Source: Bacteroidota bacterium (GTDB lineage: Bacteria > Bacteroidota > Bacteroidia > Bacteroidales > Dysgonomonadaceae). From it: DNA of 64,000 nucleotides. The DNA lies in the NCBI GenBank assembly GCA_023399295.1, contig JAEWQF010000051.1, positions 1 through 64,000 of the forward strand, given 5' to 3'. This document shows positions 28,952 through 37,918 of the stretch, piece by piece; position 1 is the first letter of the stretch; every line of letters begins with the position of its first letter. The notes below the pieces were generated by a model that saw only the letters and a list, made by a program, of their open reading frames with translations, was not told where the DNA came from and made no database searches. A program made the translations under genes and the position numbers.

Positions 28952-30202
28952 ATGCATACACTTAAGATTACAGCTTTGTTCCTGCTTTCCCACCTCCTGC
29001 TTTCCGCGTCCTGTGATGTGGAGAAAGAAAACAAGGGGGCAGCGGGAGATCAACTCTCGCAAAAGGAGACCTTTCCTCCTGTCGAAAACAGGCAACCCAA
29101 CACAAACTATCAACCCGCCTTTGAGGGACAAACCCGTATTGCCGGTGTGAAAACAACCACCCCTTATGAGGTGACGGTGATTGCCGAAGGACTTGCCAAG
29201 CCCTGGGCGGTCACCGCTCTTCCCGACGGGCGATTGCTGATCACCCAGAAGGCAGGCAGCCTGCGCATTGCCACCACCAACGGCAGCCTGAGCGATCCCA
29301 TCACCGGTTTTCCGGAGGTGGATGACCGGGGTCAGGGTGGACTGCTGGATGTGGCTCCCGATCCCGATTTCAACAACAACAGGCTGCTCTACTTCTCACT
29401 GGCTGAACGCACACCGGAGGGGTCACTCACCGCTGTGGGTAAGGGACGCCTCTCGGATGATGAGTCGACAATTGAACAGTTCCACATCATCTACCGTGCC
29501 ATTCCCTACTTCGACAACAGCATGCACTTCGGCAGCCGCCTGCTGTTTAACAAGGAGGGAAATCTCTTCGTGACTACCGGTGAACGGTCCGAACTGGCTA
29601 CACGTTACAACGCGCAGAAGCTGGAGACGGCCCACGGCAAGGTGGTCCACATCACTCCCGAAGGAAAACCGGTAGAGAGCAATCCCTTTATAGGCACCGA
29701 AGGAGTCCTGCCTGAGATCTACAGTTACGGGCATCGCAGTCCTCAGGGACTTGACATCCACCCCGTAACGGGTGAGCTCTGGCTCAGTGAGATGGGCCCT
29801 CGTGGCGGAGATGAGCTGAACCTGATCAAACCGGGCAAGGATTATGGATGGCCGGCCATTACCTACGGCATCGAATACAACGGAAAAACTGTGGGTGAGG
29901 GGATCACTGCCAAGGAAGGGATGGAACAACCGGTCTACTACTGGGATCCGGTGTTGTCGCCCAGTGGCATGGCCTTCTATGCTGCCGATCTGATTCCGGA
30001 GTGGCAGAACAACCTCTTCATCGGCGGGCTCAACAGCAACCACATTGCACGTCTGGTGATAGAGGATGGCAGGGTTGTGGGCGAAGAGCGTCTACTGGCC
30101 AATGAAGGACAACGGTTCCGCGATGTGGGTGCCGGCAACGACGGGGCCCTCTATGCGGTGACAGACGAGGGTAGACTCTACCGTATCTCAAAAGCGGATT
30201 GA
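28952..30202 (+). CDS. PQQ-type sugar dehydrogenase-like lipoprotein (Yli family)
   Basis: The 416-residue protein has a lipobox signal (LLLSASC near residue 20) and a six-bladed propeller of the glucose/sorbosone dehydrogenase family. Landmarks are AEGLAKPWAVTALPDGRLLI, TGERSELATRYNAQ, YSYGHRSPQGLDIHPVTGELWLSE (partial) and GPRGGDELNLIKPGKDYGWP. The family oxidises aldose sugars when PQQ is bound; no PQQ synthesis genes are in the window, so activity is not proved. It is 80 bases downstream of the Tricorn gene and followed by a terminator. Confidence 0.9.
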   Translation: MHTLKITALFLLSHLLLSASCDVEKENKGAAGDQLSQKETFPPVENRQPNTNYQPAFEGQTRIAGVKTTTPYEVTVIAEGLAKPWAVTALPDGRLLITQKAGSLRIATTNGSLSDPITGFPEVDDRGQGGLLDVAPDPDFNNNRLLYFSLAERTPEGSLTAVGKGRLSDDESTIEQFHIIYRAIPYFDNSMHFGSRLLFNKEGNLFVTTGERSELATRYNAQKLETAHGKVVHITPEGKPVESNPFIGTEGVLPEIYSYGHRSPQGLDIHPVTGELWLSEMGPRGGDELNLIKPGKDYGWPAITYGIEYNGKTVGEGITAKEGMEQPVYYWDPVLSPSGMAFYAADLIPEWQNNLFIGGLNSNHIARLVIEDGRVVGEERLLANEGQRFRDVGAGNDGALYAVTDEGRLYRISKAD

Positions 30203-30210
30203 GCATCTAT

Positions 30211-30245
30211 AAAAAAAACCTCTCACAAATGTGAGAGGTTTTTTT
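30211..30245. terminator. Bidirectional terminator between the convergent genes
   Basis: AACCTCTCAC/GTGAGAGGTT with loop AAAT is flanked by A-run and T-run, serving both the plus sugar dehydrogenase gene and the minus VOC gene. Confidence 0.9.
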
Positions 30246-30256
30246 CTGTTCCAGCC

Positions 30257-30685
30257 TTACACCGATATGGTGTTATAGTTGATCATCCAGAGGATGCCAA
30301 ACCGATCGCGGAAACTGCCAAAGTAATCGCCCCAAAACACATCCTCCATCGGCATCTCTATCTCTCCCCCTTCCGAGAGGGCATAGAAAATCCTGTCAGC
30401 CTCTTCACGACTTTCAGGAAAAATGCTGATGTAGGTGCTGCTTCCAGTGGTGAAAGTGGCATCCATGTCGGATGTCACATCGGACCCCATCAGCAACTCG
30501 TCACCGACGGGAAGTGTCACATGCATCACCCGTTCACGGTCTGCTTCAGCGATCTCCATTCCTTCGATATCTTTCATCTTCATGATGCCGCCCTTGAACT
30601 CGCCACCAAAAACAGATTTGTAGAAATTGAACGCTTCCTCACAGGTACCTTTGAAATTGAGGTAAGGATTTAATTTTGTCTTCAT
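30257..30685 (-). CDS. VOC-family PhnB-like protein, single domain
   Basis: The 142-residue protein from MKTKLNPYLNFKG is a PhnB/3-demethylubiquinone-methyltransferase-like VOC domain. Landmarks are EEAFNFYKSVFGGEF, HVTLPVGDELLMGSD and the closing FWGDYFGSFRDRFGILWMINY. Such proteins fold as paired beta-alpha modules; the reaction is unknown. An upstream extension of 24 codons was rejected because the domain starts at this ATG. It is 88 bases downstream of the second VOC gene. Confidence 0.88.
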   Translation of the reverse strand: MKTKLNPYLNFKGTCEEAFNFYKSVFGGEFKGGIMKMKDIEGMEIAEADRERVMHVTLPVGDELLMGSDVTSDMDATFTTGSSTYISIFPESREEADRIFYALSEGGEIEMPMEDVFWGDYFGSFRDRFGILWMINYNTISV

Positions 30686-30773
30686 TGCTAGTTTTTTAAG
30701 TAGTTCCAAAGAATAAAAAATAAACATATTTGATTTGTAAAAACATTCACTGCTCATTTACTTTTGAACCCGG

Positions 30774-31613
30774 TTATTCGGCAGCCTCCTGCAGTTTCCG
30801 GATATCCAGCTTCTTCATGGTCATCATCACCTCCATCACCCTGGGTGAACGGGGTAACAACTCCTTCATCACAGCTGGTGTGATCTGCCAGCTCACTCCA
30901 TACTTGTCGCGCAGCCATCCACACATGCTCTCCTCTCCACCATTGGAGGTGAGTCGTTCCCAGTAATGATCGATTTCCTGTTGGGTATGGCACTCAACCA
31001 CCAGCGACATCCCCTCGGTAAAGTCAAACGCGTGCGGGTAGGAACTATCCATGATCATCAGCAGGTAATTCAATATTTTAAATTCGGCATGCTGTACATT
31101 GCCTTCAATCTCACCTTCATTGCCGCTGTAGCGCAGGATACCTCTCTTTTCTGCCTCCTGGAAGAGTGAAGTGTAGAAGTTGATTGCCTCCTCCGCTTTC
31201 CCGTTGTTGCTGCCAACAAACATAAGGGTAGGAACCAGTCGCTGTAGGATATCCTTCTCATCACCTGCGTAGAGTTGCCAGGAAACGCCAAAACGATCCT
31301 CCACCCATCCATATTTCCGGCTAAAAGGATAGCTGTCGAGCGGCATCAACTCACTGCCACCCTCAATCAAATGCCGGTAGAGAGTCTCCACCTCCTCCTC
31401 CCGGCTGGTAAGGTACATCAATGACAAGGAGGGATTGGGGCGGAACCGGTCACCGCCATTTAGCAACATGATGCGCTGCCCCTTCATGGAGAGCACAACA
31501 ACCATCTGGTTTTCATCCACGATCTCTGTCTCGGGAAAAAAGGAGCAGTAATAATCTGCCATTTCACGTGCGTTGTTGTTACACCAGACAGCGGGATAGA
31601 TTGAATTATTCAT
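30774..31613 (-). CDS. VOC-family protein with two PhnB-like domains
   Basis: The 279-residue protein contains two PhnB-like modules, about residues 1-125 (IYPAVWCNNNAREMADYYCS to YGWVEDRFGVSWQLY) and 135-270 (RLVPTLMFVGSNNGKAEEAI to WLRDKYGVSWQITP), so one chain forms a full pseudo-dimer. The reaction is unknown. Its -7 element and two identical upstream 11-mers lie between it and the Crp-type gene. The start ATG at 31613 follows a short leader; the earlier in-frame start adds nine codons not typical of the family. Confidence 0.88.
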   Translation of the reverse strand: MNNSIYPAVWCNNNAREMADYYCSFFPETEIVDENQMVVVLSMKGQRIMLLNGGDRFRPNPSLSLMYLTSREEEVETLYRHLIEGGSELMPLDSYPFSRKYGWVEDRFGVSWQLYAGDEKDILQRLVPTLMFVGSNNGKAEEAINFYTSLFQEAEKRGILRYSGNEGEIEGNVQHAEFKILNYLLMIMDSSYPHAFDFTEGMSLVVECHTQQEIDHYWERLTSNGGEESMCGWLRDKYGVSWQITPAVMKELLPRSPRVMEVMMTMKKLDIRKLQEAAE

Positions 31614-31668
31614 ACGATCTGCAATTTTAATGATACCCATCCAACTTAATTAGATTCATTCTATTTTG

Positions 31669-31676
31669 CAAATATA
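31669..31676 (-). promoter_or_regulatory. -7 element of the two-domain VOC gene
   Basis: TATATTTG on the minus strand lies 56 bases before the start. The -33 region lacks a TTG, which would fit an activator-dependent promoter. Confidence 0.5.
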
Positions 31677-31703
31677 AAACACTGACTGACATGAATCACT
31701 TAC

Positions 31704-31762
31704 CATATGACAAGAAATAAATTGTATTGAAAAAAGAGAATGAAAAACTGTCATATGACAAG
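31704..31762. repeat. Two copies of CATATGACAAG, one extended to a palindrome
   Basis: CATATGACAAG occurs at 31704-31714 and 31752-31762, 48 bases apart. The second copy lies inside the perfect palindrome TGTCATATGACA (31749-31760). Both are upstream of the VOC -7 element and just after the Crp-type gene, so they are candidate binding sites for that regulator. Confidence 0.55.
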
Positions 31763-31770
31763 CAGCGATG

Positions 31771-32370
31771 CTAACGTGAGGCCAGAAAACTACCTTTTGA
31801 GAGTTCTTTCCTGATGCGACTCAAGGAGGTATCAGTCACCCCGAGGTAGGAGGCTATTTGCTTCAGTGGTGCCTGACGAATCACATGCGGTTTCTCATTA
31901 ATCAGTTTCAGGTAACGGTTTGTGGCGTTCACGGTAATCATCTCCACCGCACGGTGTTTCGATTCAAAAAGCTGTTCCGACATCCATGCCCGCCCCCATT
32001 CACTCATCGCCTGGATGGAGTGAAAAAACTGTTCGAATCGTTCCAACTCTATCATCCAGCAGCAACAATCGGTCAAAGCCTGTATGTAGCCGTCGGATGG
32101 AGTTTGCTTAAACAGGGAGAGGACATCAATCACGACCTCCTGTTCGGAGAAAAAGTGGGTGGTAATCTCATTACCCTCATAATTGTAGAGGTATGAGCGC
32201 ATCAGACCGCTATCAAGGATAAGAAAACTTTTGGAGATCTCTCCTTTCGTCAGAAAGAACTCACCCTTTTTAATTTCAATCTCGACGTGTGCTTCACTGA
32301 TTGTTTTCAACTGCTCCTCGGATAACAGCGGATGACGGTACACCCGTCGCAGTGTCTCTTCTTTACGCAT
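31771..32370 (-). CDS. Crp/Fnr-family transcriptional regulator
   Basis: The 199-residue protein has a cyclic-nucleotide-binding-like beta-roll (about residues 20-115, KKGEFFLTKGEISKSFLILDSG) and a C-terminal helix-turn-helix (APLKQIASYLGVTDTSLSRIRKEL). It lacks the Cys cluster of Fnr, and the ligand pocket is not of the classic cAMP type. It is followed downstream by a VOC gene preceded by two palindromic 11-mers, and preceded at 39 bases by the TIGR01777 gene. Confidence 0.9.
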   Translation of the reverse strand: MRKEETLRRVYRHPLLSEEQLKTISEAHVEIEIKKGEFFLTKGEISKSFLILDSGLMRSYLYNYEGNEITTHFFSEQEVVIDVLSLFKQTPSDGYIQALTDCCCWMIELERFEQFFHSIQAMSEWGRAWMSEQLFESKHRAVEMITVNATNRYLKLINEKPHVIRQAPLKQIASYLGVTDTSLSRIRKELSKGSFLASR

Positions 32371-32409
32371 TGAATAATATCTGGTTGTCCAACATTTATC
32401 TCATCAAAC

Positions 32410-33333
32410 CTAACGGTTGGCATGCCTGAGCGATGCCCTGATTGCCTGGTCTGCATGCTCGTAACGGAACCGGAAACCGGAATCCAATATCTTTTGTGCC
32501 GAGATGCTGCTGCCACCCAACACCAGCTCGGCAGCCTCGCCCATCACCAGGCGCATGACAAAGGCAGGGACTGCGGGAAAGAAGAAAGGACGGCGCATCG
32601 CCTTTGCCAGGGTACGCATGAAAGCAGCATTGGTGATCTGTTCAGGTGCCACCGCATTGTATACCCCTTCCATTGTCGGATCTTCAACAGCGCGAATGTA
32701 AAGGCGACAGAGATCCTCCAGGTGGATCCAGTTGAGATACTGCCTCCCACTACCCAATGGCGATCCCAGCCCCAGTTGCGTGGGCAGCATCATCTTCCTG
32801 AAAGCATCACTCCCCTTGTCCACCACAAAACCGGTGCGTAGAGCCACCACACGCAACCCCTGCAGTGCAGCGAACCGGAAGGCAGCCTCCTCCCATCGCC
32901 GGCAGGTGTCGCTCAGAAAATCATCTTCGGGGGAGAATGCCTCTTCGGTGACAACCATCTCTGTAACGGTTGATCCGTAATAACCGATGGCGGAGGCGGA
33001 GATAAAGGCATCTATCTGGCAGCCACTCTCCTGCAGGGTCTCAAACAGCAGTTCGGCCGTATCCACACGGCTCGCCACGATCTCCTTTTTGCGGGTATCG
33101 CTCCAACGACCATCACCCAGGTTGGCACCCGCCAGGTGGATGATCACATCGGCCTGCCTCACCGCCTCGATGTCGATGGTCCGGCGTCTGTAATCCCATT
33201 TGTAACGGATGGGATCCGCATGAAGATTGCGATCACGGCTGAGCCATAAAACCTTGTACCCACGTTCCCGGAGCATCACTGTAAGCCGCCGGCCTACAAG
33301 TCCCGAGCCGCCTGTCACCAGGATCGTTTTCAT
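32410..33333 (-). CDS. TIGR01777-family NAD(P)-binding epimerase-like protein
   Basis: The 307-residue protein starts with a Rossmann fold (ILVTGGSGLVGRRLTVML) and contains ASAIGYYGS, the YxxxK-region variant typical of TIGR01777, and a DUF1731-like C-terminus (LGGSSISAQKILDSGFRFRYE region). Homologues (YfcH, SulA-like) have no settled function. It lies before the Crp-type gene on the same strand. Confidence 0.9.
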   Translation of the reverse strand: MKTILVTGGSGLVGRRLTVMLRERGYKVLWLSRDRNLHADPIRYKWDYRRRTIDIEAVRQADVIIHLAGANLGDGRWSDTRKKEIVASRVDTAELLFETLQESGCQIDAFISASAIGYYGSTVTEMVVTEEAFSPEDDFLSDTCRRWEEAAFRFAALQGLRVVALRTGFVVDKGSDAFRKMMLPTQLGLGSPLGSGRQYLNWIHLEDLCRLYIRAVEDPTMEGVYNAVAPEQITNAAFMRTLAKAMRRPFFFPAVPAFVMRLVMGEAAELVLGGSSISAQKILDSGFRFRYEHADQAIRASLRHANR

Positions 33334-33390
33334 CTGAATCTGCCTCTCTTTTTGTTATTGACTGGTTGCCGAACATCGATGATTCGCATG

Positions 33391-33420
33391 AATGGTGTAA
33401 AGCAACAAACAATGGTGTAA
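33391..33420. repeat. Direct repeat AATGGTGTAA x2 upstream of the TIGR01777 gene
   Basis: Perfect 10-base copies at 33391-33400 and 33411-33420 are spaced by 20 bases, two helical turns. This arrangement suits a dimeric or tandem-bound regulator, but no protein is assigned. Confidence 0.45.
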
Positions 33421-33446
33421 CAGATGCTACATGCACTTCAGATAAA

Positions 33447-33480
33447 CAAAATGCGGTGCGAAAATGTTTTCGCACCGCAC
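33447..33480 (-). terminator. Terminator after the zinc peptidase gene
   Basis: TGCGGTGCGAAAA (33452-33464) and TTTTCGCACCGCA (33467-33479) are perfect 13-base arms. Minus-strand transcripts continue into TTTTG. It lies 24 bases after the stop. Confidence 0.85.
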
Positions 33481-33503
33481 CTTAAACCGTTTCGGTAAAG
33501 GAA

Positions 33504-34184
33504 CTACCTCCTGTTACCGCTGGCAATCATGATGTAATAGAGCAGCGTGGCCAATGAACTGAGGGCTGCCACCACATAGGTGTAGCCGGCCCAGCGTAGC
33601 GCATCGGTGGCCTCGTTGTGATTGCTTACATCGGTGATGCCGGCACTGCTCAGCCAGGCCAGGGCCCTGTTGGTAGCGTTTTGTTCCACCGGGAGGGTGA
33701 CAAAGCTGAAGAGGGTGGTGAGCGCAAACATGCCAATACCAATCCAGATCAGCATTGGGAAGGTCTGAATCATGATGATACCCCCCAGGATCACCCACAT
33801 CACCCACTTGGAGGTGGAGGAGACGATGGGTACCAGTGCCGAGCGCATCTTCAGGGGTGCATATCCTTTGGCATGCTGGATGGCATGTCCGGTTTCGTGG
33901 GCTGCCACGGCAGCAGCAGCCACACTGTAGGAGCCATACACCGGCTCACTCAGGTTGATTGTCTTGTTGAGCGGGTTGTAATGATCGGTGAGCCTGCCTT
34001 TTACGGAGGTTACCTGCACATCGTAGATGCCGTTGTCGTGCAGCATCTTCTCTGCCACCTCACGACCGGTCATCCCGTTGCGCAAGGGTATCTTAGAGTA
34101 TTTCTTAAAACGGCTCTGGAGAGAAGCCTGTACGGCCCATCCGGCAATTGCTATGCCGATAAAAAGAATCCAAATTGGTGACAT
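33504..34184 (-). CDS. Membrane zinc metallopeptidase, YugP family
   Basis: The 226-residue protein has an N-terminal helix (residues 3-20), the zinc motif H96-ETG-H100 and two or three C-terminal helices (about 120-165 and 195-220). It matches the YugP/DUF1751-type inner-membrane proteases in length and layout. Substrates are unknown. A -7 element (34236-34243) lies in the end of purA, so it may be transcribed both with purA and separately. Confidence 0.9.
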   Translation of the reverse strand: MSPIWILFIGIAIAGWAVQASLQSRFKKYSKIPLRNGMTGREVAEKMLHDNGIYDVQVTSVKGRLTDHYNPLNKTINLSEPVYGSYSVAAAAVAAHETGHAIQHAKGYAPLKMRSALVPIVSSTSKWVMWVILGGIIMIQTFPMLIWIGIGMFALTTLFSFVTLPVEQNATNRALAWLSSAGITDVSNHNEATDALRWAGYTYVVAALSSLATLLYYIMIASGNRR

Positions 34185-34235
34185 ATCGTTACATTTATTA
34201 ATCTAAACAGTTGGGTTGAACAAATGTTCATCTGC

Positions 34236-34243
34236 CAAAAGTA
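34236..34243 (-). promoter_or_regulatory. -7 element of the zinc peptidase gene
   Basis: TACTTTTG on the minus strand lies 52 bases before the start codon, just past the purA stop. No TTG is seen at the expected distance. Confidence 0.4.
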
Positions 34244-34253
34244 TGCCAGATTT

Positions 34254-35513
34254 TCAGCGGACGATTGTCTGGGCCCTGTCTGGGCCTACTGAGACGATGG
34301 CGATGGGTACACCCAGCTCCTCTTCCAGGAAGGTGACATAGTTGTTGAACTCCTCAGGGAATTCATCTTCCGACTGCATTTGTGTCATGTCGCTCTTCCA
34401 TCCCGGCAACTCCACCCATACCGGTTCAATGCCTTCAGTGATGTCGAATGGCAGCTCTTCCGTCTCCACACCGTTGATGTTGTAGGCTACACATGCTTTT
34501 ATTGTGTCAAAGCTGTCCAGCACATCGCTCTTCATCATCACCAGCTTGGTCACGCCATTGAGCATCACCGTATAGCGCAGTGCCACCAGGTCGATCCAGC
34601 CACAACGGCGGGGACGACCTGTTACTGATCCGTACTCACGGCCGTTGTCACGCAACAGCTGCCCATCCTCATCGAACAGCTCGGTGGGAAAAGGGCCGCT
34701 TCCCACGCGGGTACAGTAGGCCTTGAAGATGCCATACACCTCACCGATGGTGCGGGGAGCGATGCCCAACCCGGTGCAGGCACCGGCGCAGATGGTGTTG
34801 GAGGAGGTGACAAATGGATAAGAGCCGAAATCAATATCAAGCATCGATCCCTGTGCCCCCTCGGCCAGCACCCTGGCACCATTTTGAAGTTCACGGTTGA
34901 CAAAGTGCTCGCTCTCGATGATCTGGAAACATTTCATCTTCTCCACCCCTTCAAACCAAGGTTTTTCCAAAGCCTCGAGATCATAGTCAAAATCATACTG
35001 GTCGAGCATCTCCTTGTGACGGGCAACAGCCTGGCGGTACTTCTCCTCAAAGTTATGGAAGAGATCACCAACCCTCAGGCCGTGGCGGCTGATCTTGTCG
35101 GTATAGGAGGGGCCGATGCCCCGTCCCGTGGTGCCTATCTTGGCATTGCCCATCGCGATCTCCGATGCCGCATCGAGCAAACGGTGGGTGGGCAGGATCA
35201 GGTGTGCCTTCTTGGAGATATAAAGCCTGTCGGTCAGCGTGTGGCCTGTCTCCTCCAGTGCTTCCACCTCCTGACGGAAGAGTGCCGGGTCGATCACCAC
35301 ACCGTTGCCAATGATATTGATCTTACCCTCCTGAAAGATGCCGGAGGGGATAGATTTCAAAATGTATTTCTCACCTTCAAACTCAAGGGTGTGACCCGCA
35401 TTGGGGCCACCCTGAAAACGTGCTACAATTTCATAATTGGGTGTGAGCACATCCACCACTTTTCCTTTACCTTCATCGCCCCACTGGAGGCCTAAAATTA
35501 CGTCCACTTTCAT
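34254..35513 (-). CDS. purA: Adenylosuccinate synthase
   Basis: PurA joins IMP and aspartate with GTP in the first step from IMP to AMP. The 419-residue protein shows the P-loop-like GLQWGDEGKGKVVD (residues 8-21), GPNAGHTL, GTTGRGIGPSYTDK and the aspartate/IMP-binding SVTGRPRRCGWIDLVAL. It follows the fur gene by 67 bases on the same strand, a pairing that suggests one transcript. Confidence 0.97.
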   Translation of the reverse strand: MKVDVILGLQWGDEGKGKVVDVLTPNYEIVARFQGGPNAGHTLEFEGEKYILKSIPSGIFQEGKINIIGNGVVIDPALFRQEVEALEETGHTLTDRLYISKKAHLILPTHRLLDAASEIAMGNAKIGTTGRGIGPSYTDKISRHGLRVGDLFHNFEEKYRQAVARHKEMLDQYDFDYDLEALEKPWFEGVEKMKCFQIIESEHFVNRELQNGARVLAEGAQGSMLDIDFGSYPFVTSSNTICAGACTGLGIAPRTIGEVYGIFKAYCTRVGSGPFPTELFDEDGQLLRDNGREYGSVTGRPRRCGWIDLVALRYTVMLNGVTKLVMMKSDVLDSFDTIKACVAYNINGVETEELPFDITEGIEPVWVELPGWKSDMTQMQSEDEFPEEFNNYVTFLEEELGVPIAIVSVGPDRAQTIVR

Positions 35514-35580
35514 CTCTGTGTGTTGTTAAATTGAATGAATGGTTATTGGTACACCCATTCCTGTTGGTTCAGCAAACCGC

Positions 35581-36087
35581 TTATTTGGTTCCTTTTTTCT
35601 CCTTGCTGTCACGGTCCAGTTTCTGCAGTTCCATCTTTTTGGCATGACTGCATTTGCTGCAGGTGCCGTAGATGTACATGCTGTAATAACTGACCTTGAA
35701 TTTCTTGATTTTTTTCAGCTGGGCCTGTGTCAACAGGTCGCTGTTCCTGGTCTCCCATACCTGGCCGCAGCTGGTACAGATCACATGATCATGGTTCTCG
35801 TTGCCGTAGGCCCGCTCATATTTCGACATGTTCCCGCCAAACTGGTGCTTCACCACCAGACCGCAGTCTAGGAGCAGGTCGATGGTATTGTAAAGGGTGG
35901 CGCGACTCACCCTAAAATTGACGTCGATCATCGACTTGTAGAGTGAATCCATGTCGAAATGCCCCTTTGTCGTATAGATGTGCTCCAGGATGGCGAAGCG
36001 TTCGGGTGTCTTGCGGTGTTTATGCAGCGTGAGGTACTCCATAAACTCATCCTTCACCTGTTTTCTTAATTTCTGACTCGCCTCCAT
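35581..36087 (-). CDS. Fur-family metal-dependent regulator
   Basis: The 168-residue protein has a winged helix (about residues 15-80, RKTPERFAILEHIY to SRATLYNTIDLLLDCGLV), then the dimerisation part with H99-D-H101 and two zinc pairs, C104-TS-C107 and C143-SK-C146. It could be Fur, Zur or PerR; the sequence alone does not say which. The charged tail (DRDSKEKKGTK) is an extension. It lies upstream of purA. Its predicted promoter sits almost on the start codon. Confidence 0.9.
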   Translation of the reverse strand: MEASQKLRKQVKDEFMEYLTLHKHRKTPERFAILEHIYTTKGHFDMDSLYKSMIDVNFRVSRATLYNTIDLLLDCGLVVKHQFGGNMSKYERAYGNENHDHVICTSCGQVWETRNSDLLTQAQLKKIKKFKVSYYSMYIYGTCSKCSHAKKMELQKLDRDSKEKKGTK

Positions 36088-36092
36088 TGCTA

Positions 36093-36100
36093 CAAAATTA
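36093..36100 (-). promoter_or_regulatory. -7 element next to the fur-family start
   Basis: TAATTTTG on the minus strand ends only five bases from the ATG at 36087, so the transcript would be nearly leaderless or the true start lies further in. No TTG is found near -33. Confidence 0.35.
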
Positions 36101-36185
36101 TTCCAATTAATTGATTTATCCTAACGTTCCGATCCGATTTTTCCTCTCTGCCTTGCATCCTGTGGTCTCGCTGTAGTGCTTCTCT

Positions 36186-37640
36186 TTATTTCAGCGTGGT
36201 GGAGTGATAAAAGAATGCGGGCGTGGAGGGAGCACTCTCATTGTGATACGAATCCGAGACAGTCACGTAATAGTAATAAGCCTTGTCGTCATCGGCTACC
36301 GCTATGCGATAAACAGGTTCTCTCAACCCCACGGAAAGCAGATTCTCTGCCCGATTCAAGTTGAAATCGTCGCTGTCGGAACGGTACAGGTTGTAGGTCA
36401 CCCTGCTCTCCTCACCCACAGCTTGCCAGCGCAACTCAAACAGCCCGTCGGAGGCTCTCTCCGCCCTCAAATCGGCAGGTGTTGCAGGGATGGTATCCGA
36501 GAGCCAGGTCATGGGTGGCAGTTTGGCCGGGTATCGATAATAGGCTTCGATGGCTGTTAGAATCCCCTTTGTATTCGAAAGCAGATTGCCGGACCGGAAA
36601 TAGGCTTGACCTTGCACCTCCCGACTTCTTGTGTAATCCACTTGCTCCAGGATGTCATTGCGTGACCAGTCCAGTTCGATCATCTGGTAGACACCCAGAC
36701 CCGGCACCACAATCCTTTTGTTGCCATTGATCATCCAGTCGTCCACAAATGGATAAAAGAGATGATCCTTGTAATACATCATCGGGTAAAGTGCATCGTG
36801 CTTCCCTGCCTGCATCCAGCGGCCAGCATCCTGATAAACAGTCTCCATGGCGGTCCAGCCGTGACCGTTGTCCCCGATGGCGCGGTAACGACCCAGCGGA
36901 GCGCTGCTCACCTGCACCCACGGTTTTTCCTGTTTAATCCAGTCGTACACCCTTGTCACGAATCGGGTGATGTTGTCCCTGCGCCAGTCGGCCCGCGATT
37001 TACCCTTGCCATGGAGGCGGTACATGGTGTCGTCGGGAAAGCGACCCTTGTTGTCAGGGTAACGGATGTAATCGAAATGGATGCCGTCTACATCGTAACC
37101 GGTGACGATCTCCTGCACAATCGACAACAGGTATTCGTCGGTGCGTGGATTGCCCGGATCGAGGTACCATTCACCCTGGAACTTCCGGGCGAGTGAGGGT
37201 TGCTTCCGGGTGATGGAGGCATTCCCCAGGCTCTTCACCTGCTTGTCGCTGCCCAGGGGATAGGTGACGATCCAGGCATGACATTCCAGTCCTCTCTTGT
37301 GACACTCTTCAATGGCAAAGGCGAGCGGATCGAACGCTGAAGAGCTGTTGCCGCCTGTAACCACCAGTGACGACATCGGCTCAATTTTGGAACGATACAA
37401 CACCTCTCCTCTCCCACGTACCTGAAAGAGCACCGTATTGAAGTGGTGCCTCTTCAGGCTGTCAAGAATCGCAATCAGTTCGTTTTGCTGCGCTTCCCGG
37501 CTGGTTCTGTTGTGGGGCCAGTCGAGCCCGTAGTTGGTGGTAAGCCAAACAGCTCTCACCTCCGTTGCCGGCAATTCAGAGGATAACAGGGAAAGGGGGA
37601 ACCCAATCAGAAGGATGAGCAGATAGAATATCCTGTTCAT
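36186..37640 (-). CDS. GHL10/DUF187 glycoside-hydrolase-like secreted protein
   Basis: The 484-residue protein has a signal peptide (residues 1-20) and a (beta/alpha)8-type GHL10 domain. Landmarks are VRAVWLTTNYGLDWP, FNTVLFQVRGRGEVLY, YDVDGIHFDYIRYPD and YPMMYYKDHLFYPFVDDW. A fibronectin-III-like C-terminal domain follows (about 395-480). Relatives act on peptidoglycan or polysaccharides and often lie in the periplasm or on the surface; the bond cut here is unknown. Its -7 element is 31 bases upstream. Confidence 0.9.
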   Translation of the reverse strand: MNRIFYLLILLIGFPLSLLSSELPATEVRAVWLTTNYGLDWPHNRTSREAQQNELIAILDSLKRHHFNTVLFQVRGRGEVLYRSKIEPMSSLVVTGGNSSSAFDPLAFAIEECHKRGLECHAWIVTYPLGSDKQVKSLGNASITRKQPSLARKFQGEWYLDPGNPRTDEYLLSIVQEIVTGYDVDGIHFDYIRYPDNKGRFPDDTMYRLHGKGKSRADWRRDNITRFVTRVYDWIKQEKPWVQVSSAPLGRYRAIGDNGHGWTAMETVYQDAGRWMQAGKHDALYPMMYYKDHLFYPFVDDWMINGNKRIVVPGLGVYQMIELDWSRNDILEQVDYTRSREVQGQAYFRSGNLLSNTKGILTAIEAYYRYPAKLPPMTWLSDTIPATPADLRAERASDGLFELRWQAVGEESRVTYNLYRSDSDDFNLNRAENLLSVGLREPVYRIAVADDDKAYYYYVTVSDSYHNESAPSTPAFFYHSTTLK

Positions 37641-37671
37641 TAATTATAATCGTTCTATTCTTTATCGCATA

Positions 37672-37679
37672 CAAATATA
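37672..37679 (-). promoter_or_regulatory. -7 element of the GHL10 gene
   Basis: TATATTTG on the minus strand. There is no TTG at the expected distance. The rest of the divergent gap (37680-37918) shows no clear promoter for the TonB receptor. Confidence 0.45.
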
Positions 37680-37918
37680 GCACAAATAAACGGTTTCACG
37701 CAGCATTTGTGGCGGATTTAAGAAATGCGAAACAGCCGGTGAAAGTGCAGGGTGATGGAGCCACTCACGTGCAATCACAGATAGAAGACAATGCAGAAAA
37801 TATTTACCAAACAGTGCAGAACTTATGGGACCTTTTTTTGTTTAGATGTCACATATGGTGGCGTTTCCAGCCTTGAGAATTTACGAGCATACGAACAAAC
37901 CTAAAACCTGTTTCATCA

